Positions 60,901 through 64,000 of a DNA stretch of 64,000 nucleotides are shown here, piece after piece. The notes beneath the pieces were generated by a model. That model was not told the origin of the DNA and did no database searches. It saw only the letters and a list, made by a program, of their open reading frames with translations. Position numbers and translations under genes: made by a program. The stretch spans positions 124,001-188,000 of the forward strand of contig CACIGF010000001.1 in NCBI GenBank assembly GCA_902586195.1, read 5' to 3'. Within the stretch, counting starts at the first letter, position 1; the number at the start of each line of letters is the position of its first letter. The stretch comes from an uncultured beta proteobacterium (GTDB taxonomy: Bacteria > Pseudomonadota > Gammaproteobacteria > Burkholderiales > Burkholderiaceae_A).

Positions 60901-61445
60901 TGTATGTTCTCTACGATATTCTTGTTTATTGACTGATTAATTTTTTTCGCTAGTAAGAGGAGATTGTTTGTATTCTCTATTTCAGCTTTTGCTTTAGTTT
61001 GTGTATCGATATCTTTTTCTATATCCATGTCAGTATATGAATCAGAGTTATAATTCGCATGGCTATTACGATCTCGTATATTTTTTGAATCAGTAATTTC
61101 GGAAATTTCGTCTTTGATTTTTGTTTTTTCTCCTAAGCTATTTTCAGGATCTATTGTTTCACTGTTTGCTTTAAAGTTTTCTGTCACCCAATGAGCTAGT
61201 GCAGTAATAGTTTGCCCAGAAACAGCAAGTAGAATTTCCTGGTCGTTTACGTTACACAGGATTATCTTCTGCCTCTGGTTTAGGGGAAGTACTTCTATTA
61301 TGTTGATATGTCTATCATTGAGTTTTTTACTAGGCTTAAATCCATAAACTTTTTTTAAGAAAACTAATACTCCTAGCAGAAGTACGATAACTACTAAAAA
61401 ACTTCCCATTAATGAATACATATTTGGAATTATTGCGGTATCCAT
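60897..61445 (-). CDS. fliO: Flagellar protein FliO
   Basis: The 182-residue protein has one N-terminal membrane helix (about 12-30, LVVIVLLLGVLVFLKKVYG) and the FliO domain with RHINIIEVLPLNQRQKIILC and NDQEILLAVSGQTITAL. The last 80 residues are a hydrophilic extension rich in Asp, Asn and Lys. FliO helps FliP oligomers form. It lies one base from fliN. Confidence 0.92.
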   Translation of the reverse strand: MDTAIIPNMYSLMGSFLVVIVLLLGVLVFLKKVYGFKPSKKLNDRHINIIEVLPLNQRQKIILCNVNDQEILLAVSGQTITALAHWVTENFKANSETIDPENSLGEKTKIKDEISEITDSKNIRDRNSHANYNSDSYTDMDIEKDIDTQTKAKAEIENTNNLLLLAKKINQSINKNIVENIQ

Positions 61446-61446
61446 A

Positions 61447-61803
61447 TTACAAGGTTTTCATTCTTTCTTCAGCAGAAATGACTCGGGTCAGCCTTATTCC
61501 ATATCGATCGTTTACTAAGACAACTTCCCCCTGAGCAACAACAGTATTGTTTACTAATAAATCTAAGGGCTCTCCCGCTAACCTTTCTAATTCGACAACA
61601 CTACCCTGAGTTAATCTCAGCAAATCTCTAATTTTTAAAGAAGTTTTTCCAACTTCGACAGAAATAGTTACCGGTATACTTTGGAGAACATCAGAATTTA
61701 TTTTTCCAGAGTCATCTTCTAACGCCTTAGGAGCTTCGCCTTCAGTATTTTGATCATCTGAATTCTCATCAACCTCTGTATCTTTGGTTTCTTCTTCAGC
61801 CAT
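61447..61803 (-). CDS. fliN: Flagellar motor switch protein FliN
   Basis: The 118-residue protein has an acidic N-terminal tail (about 40 residues) and a SpoA-type C-ring domain: PVTISVEVGKTSLKIRDLLR, GSVVELERLAGEPLDLLVNN, and VAQGEVVLVNDRYGIRLTRV. With FliM and FliG it makes the switch complex that sets rotation direction. AAGGAGAGAAACA before the ATG is a strong ribosome-binding site. The ATG overlaps the fliM end by eight bases. Confidence 0.97.
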   Translation of the reverse strand: MAEEETKDTEVDENSDDQNTEGEAPKALEDDSGKINSDVLQSIPVTISVEVGKTSLKIRDLLRLTQGSVVELERLAGEPLDLLVNNTVVAQGEVVLVNDRYGIRLTRVISAEERMKTL

Positions 61804-62809
61804 TGTTTCTCTCCTTTTTCGATAATCCCAACATATCTAATGAATCTTTAATTTTTATTGCAATTTGTGAATCTACAGATCCGAGTTCTGCAAGAAAACA
61901 AGGGTTGTTATAAATATCAACCCGAGCAAGTTCATCTTTCCTAAAATATAAAATTTGTCCCATTTCAGCTGTCATCAAAGTTTTGTATGTTGCTGTTAGT
62001 TGTCCAAGAACTACACTTAATTCAACTGAAGCTTCCGAAACAGCTTTTTCAAGGTCTTCAGACCATTGTTTATCAGATAATTCATTTCCATCTCCAGTAG
62101 CCACTCTATTTCTCAAGAGGTCACGGATTGGTTTTAATGTAGAGTAAGGATACACAAGATCAATTGCATTTTTTTTCTCGCCTTCTCCAACATCGAACCT
62201 ACAAAGAACTACGAGATCATTTTCGTCTGCAATCTGCGCGAACTGCGGGTTAATCTCTGAACTCGCTATCTCAGTTTCAAGTTCTATCAGTGGAGCCCAT
62301 GCCTCTTTTAAGGATTCGAAGAAAACTTCGATGATGAGCTTAATTATTCTATTTTCTGTTGGGGTAAACAGCCTTGTTGGAGGCAGAGTACCTGTCTGTT
62401 GTGTGGATCCAAAGCCCCCAAAAAAGACATCAAGAGACTGGAATATTATGTCAGGATCAATCACCACTAGCGAGTGGCCCCTCAGTGGATTTAACCTGAT
62501 CATATTTACGGCTAATGGAGCAGTTTTACCTTTCAGGTAGTCTCCGTATTTAATTATTTCGACTTTATTTGGGTTACATTTTGGGGTTGACCTCAGAACT
62601 TCAACAAGACCTAACCTAAAAAGCCTAATAAATCGCTCATTGATCATTTCAACGGAACTTAAATTTACCCCGAGTGTTGAGTCTTCGCTTGCTAAGTCAT
62701 GTTTTTTAACTTTAGTTCGAGTATTATATCCTGTGTCTACAGGTATAGTGCCGTCCGCAACTCCTTCAGACAATGCCTTTAATTCGTCTTCTGAAAGTAA
62801 ATCTGACAT
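61796..62809 (-). CDS. fliM: Flagellar motor switch protein FliM
   Basis: The 337-residue protein starts with the CheY-P-binding motif in the form LLSEDELKALSEG (family LSQxEIDALL). A CheC-like middle domain follows (MINERFIRLFRLGLVEVL, LVVIDPDIIFQSLDVFFGG), then the C-terminal SpoA domain (VELSVVLGQLTATYKTLM). Length is normal. It is the second complete gene of the fli operon seen here. Confidence 0.97.
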   Translation of the reverse strand: MSDLLSEDELKALSEGVADGTIPVDTGYNTRTKVKKHDLASEDSTLGVNLSSVEMINERFIRLFRLGLVEVLRSTPKCNPNKVEIIKYGDYLKGKTAPLAVNMIRLNPLRGHSLVVIDPDIIFQSLDVFFGGFGSTQQTGTLPPTRLFTPTENRIIKLIIEVFFESLKEAWAPLIELETEIASSEINPQFAQIADENDLVVLCRFDVGEGEKKNAIDLVYPYSTLKPIRDLLRNRVATGDGNELSDKQWSEDLEKAVSEASVELSVVLGQLTATYKTLMTAEMGQILYFRKDELARVDIYNNPCFLAELGSVDSQIAIKIKDSLDMLGLSKKERNNG

Positions 62810-62836
62810 TCTTACCTTTCCTATTTCTTCGCGTTT

Positions 62837-63481
62837 CTATTGGACTACGAATTCTGTAAAATACACTTCATCAATCCCGCCGAAGTCTTCGTACCTTTCG
62901 AGAAGCGCGTTCATAGTAATGCGAATTTTCTCAGCTAGTTCGACACGAAATTCGGGTTTTTTTAAGTCGTCTTCAGTATGTTGTCTCATTACATCTAACG
63001 AGGCAGATCTGAGGGCAAACTCGTGTTTTTCAACATTGATGATTACTTGTTCATCATATTGGGTCATTATAGCTACGGTCGCTGACATTACTTTTCTCGA
63101 ATTTGCTACATTAGAAACAAATGGTTTTGCAAGCTCGTAATATCTATGTTCAAATCTGGTTTGCTGGGATGCGTCTTTTACTACTTTCTCCGGAGGGGTT
63201 GGAGCTTTCTTCTCAAATTCTCCGGTCGGCAGACCTTGCTCATCTAATATTTCAACTGTCTCACCAGGTTGAGGTTCAGGAACAGTTGCTGCCTCTGCCT
63301 CTGCTTGTTCAATTACGTCTTGAGCGACATCCTCTGGATCTTCACTAAAGAATCCAACAGCGAATAAAGTAATTAACACTGTCGCTACGAGTGTAATAAG
63401 AGCCCCAACAACTATAAGCACAATCAACAAGATGGGACTTTTCTTCTTAGGTTGTTCTTCTGTCGTTTCTTCTTCAGCCAT
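62837..63481 (-). CDS. fliL: Flagellar stator-associated protein FliL
   Basis: The 214-residue protein has a short Glu/Lys-rich cytoplasmic start, a membrane helix at about 17-45 (ILLIVLIVVGALITLVATVL), an acidic Pro-rich linker of about 65 residues, and the periplasmic FliL domain. That domain has MSATVAIMTQYDEQVIINVEKHEFALRSA-like strands and ends VYFTEFVVQ. FliL forms a ring around stator units and supports torque. The linker makes it longer than typical FliL (about 160 residues). Confidence 0.93.
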   Translation of the reverse strand: MAEEETTEEQPKKKSPILLIVLIVVGALITLVATVLITLFAVGFFSEDPEDVAQDVIEQAEAEAATVPEPQPGETVEILDEQGLPTGEFEKKAPTPPEKVVKDASQQTRFEHRYYELAKPFVSNVANSRKVMSATVAIMTQYDEQVIINVEKHEFALRSASLDVMRQHTEDDLKKPEFRVELAEKIRITMNALLERYEDFGGIDEVYFTEFVVQ

Positions 63482-63502
63482 TTTTTTTCCTTTAAATTTT
63501 AG

Positions 63503-64000
63503 CTAAACCAATACATTTAATTCGTGTGCAGAGATGATAAAATGTTCTGAACTGATTTTAGGTCCAGAGAGTAGTGTATCTCTCGTACTATTCTGCTCAA
63601 CAATTTCATAATTTTTTCTATTTGTCGGTTTTTCGTCTTTTCCATCTTGTTTTTTATGATTAATATCTAGGTTAGCAACGTCTATGCCAGATTTTTCTAG
63701 GGAATCTCTGAGTCTGGGTAGCCCATCTTGCAAAAGTTCACGCGTTAATAACTGATTGACATTAAAAGAAGCTTCCAGTTGTTTTCCTTTTAGTGTAAGT
63801 TCAATCTCAATACTACCGAGTGTTTTCGGTTTTAGAGAAAGGTTTATTTTCCATTCTCCTCTCTTAATTTGTTGAATAATCCGTTTTGCGACATTTTCTG
63901 CCAACTTTTCGGATAGTTTCAAGTACTGTTCGTAGCGTTTGAGGTCAACAGAATCCGATCCATTGTCCTTGCTACTGTTTTGGTTTTGGGAGCTTAGATC
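63503..64000 (-). CDS. fliK: Flagellar hook-length control protein FliK, C-terminal fragment (cut by window edge)
   Basis: The frame is open to the right edge of the window, and 165 residues are visible. They carry the FliK C-terminal domain: LSEKLAENVAKRIIQQIKRG, INLSLKPKTLGSIEIELTLK, and ASFNVNQLLTRELLQDGLP followed by LRDSLEKSGIDVANLDI. This domain interacts with FlhB to stop hook export at the right length. Position directly before fliL is the standard gammaproteobacterial order. The N-terminus and promoter are outside the window. Confidence 0.9.
   Translation of the reverse strand, partial: DLSSQNQNSSKDNGSDSVDLKRYEQYLKLSEKLAENVAKRIIQQIKRGEWKINLSLKPKTLGSIEIELTLKGKQLEASFNVNQLLTRELLQDGLPRLRDSLEKSGIDVANLDINHKKQDGKDEKPTNRKNYEIVEQNSTRDTLLSGPKISSEHFIISAHELNVLV

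Overview
The window is a dense stretch of low-GC chromosome from a Gram-negative, aerobic, motile bacterium. Two features point to a gammaproteobacterium: the flagellar order fliK-fliL-M-N-O-P-Q-R-flhB, and FlgP/FlgT motor-ring accessory genes beside a PomA/PomB-type stator with a sigma-54 activator. The lineage is inferred from gene order and protein features only. I saw no rRNA, tRNA, insertion sequence, CRISPR array or integrase.

Region 1 (1-19.2 kb) is mostly housekeeping: the end of UDP-glucose dehydrogenase, hemF, a UDP-glucuronate 4-epimerase, PEP carboxylase, and an EamA transporter split by a 10-T tract. A minus-strand operon etfB-etfA-lysR-panB follows. Next come a stand-alone MnmC2-like oxidoreductase and an mtnP-aldolase-mtnA set that looks like the DHAP shunt of methylthioadenosine salvage. 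After these lie a SCO copper chaperone, nadD, rsfS (apparently starting at an AUU codon), acuI, nadA and nadC.

Region 2 (18-32 kb) holds nadB within a surface-polysaccharide locus. It encodes a WcaJ-type priming transferase, glycosyltransferases, Gmd and an Rmd-like reductase (a GDP-6-deoxyhexose pathway), Wzm/Wzt ABC-2 export, a methyltransferase and a triple-domain glycosyltransferase.

Region 3 (32.4-46.4 kb) centres on a 1889-residue protein with a DUF4214-like N-terminus and 264-bp internal repeats, probably a secreted S-layer or surface protein. It is followed by a TPR/GT9-like protein, an orphan protein, two different type I secretion ABC proteins, an HlyD-family adaptor and a TolC-family outer-membrane protein. 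The layout recalls Caulobacter, where the S-layer gene, its type I exporter and O-polysaccharide genes sit together. I infer that the repeat protein is exported by this apparatus and may be anchored to, or modified with, the neighbouring glycan.

Region 4 (46.4-64 kb) is flagellar. On the minus strand, flgP-flgT-lysM-fliK2-flhB' is preceded by a sigma-28-like promoter. A receiver-less sigma-54 activator, then pomA-pomB behind a well-spaced -24/-12 promoter, lie on the plus strand. A bitopic coiled-coil protein and the operon fliK(partial)-fliL-M-N-O-P-Q-R-flhB-SPOR/DamX-like protein complete the window.
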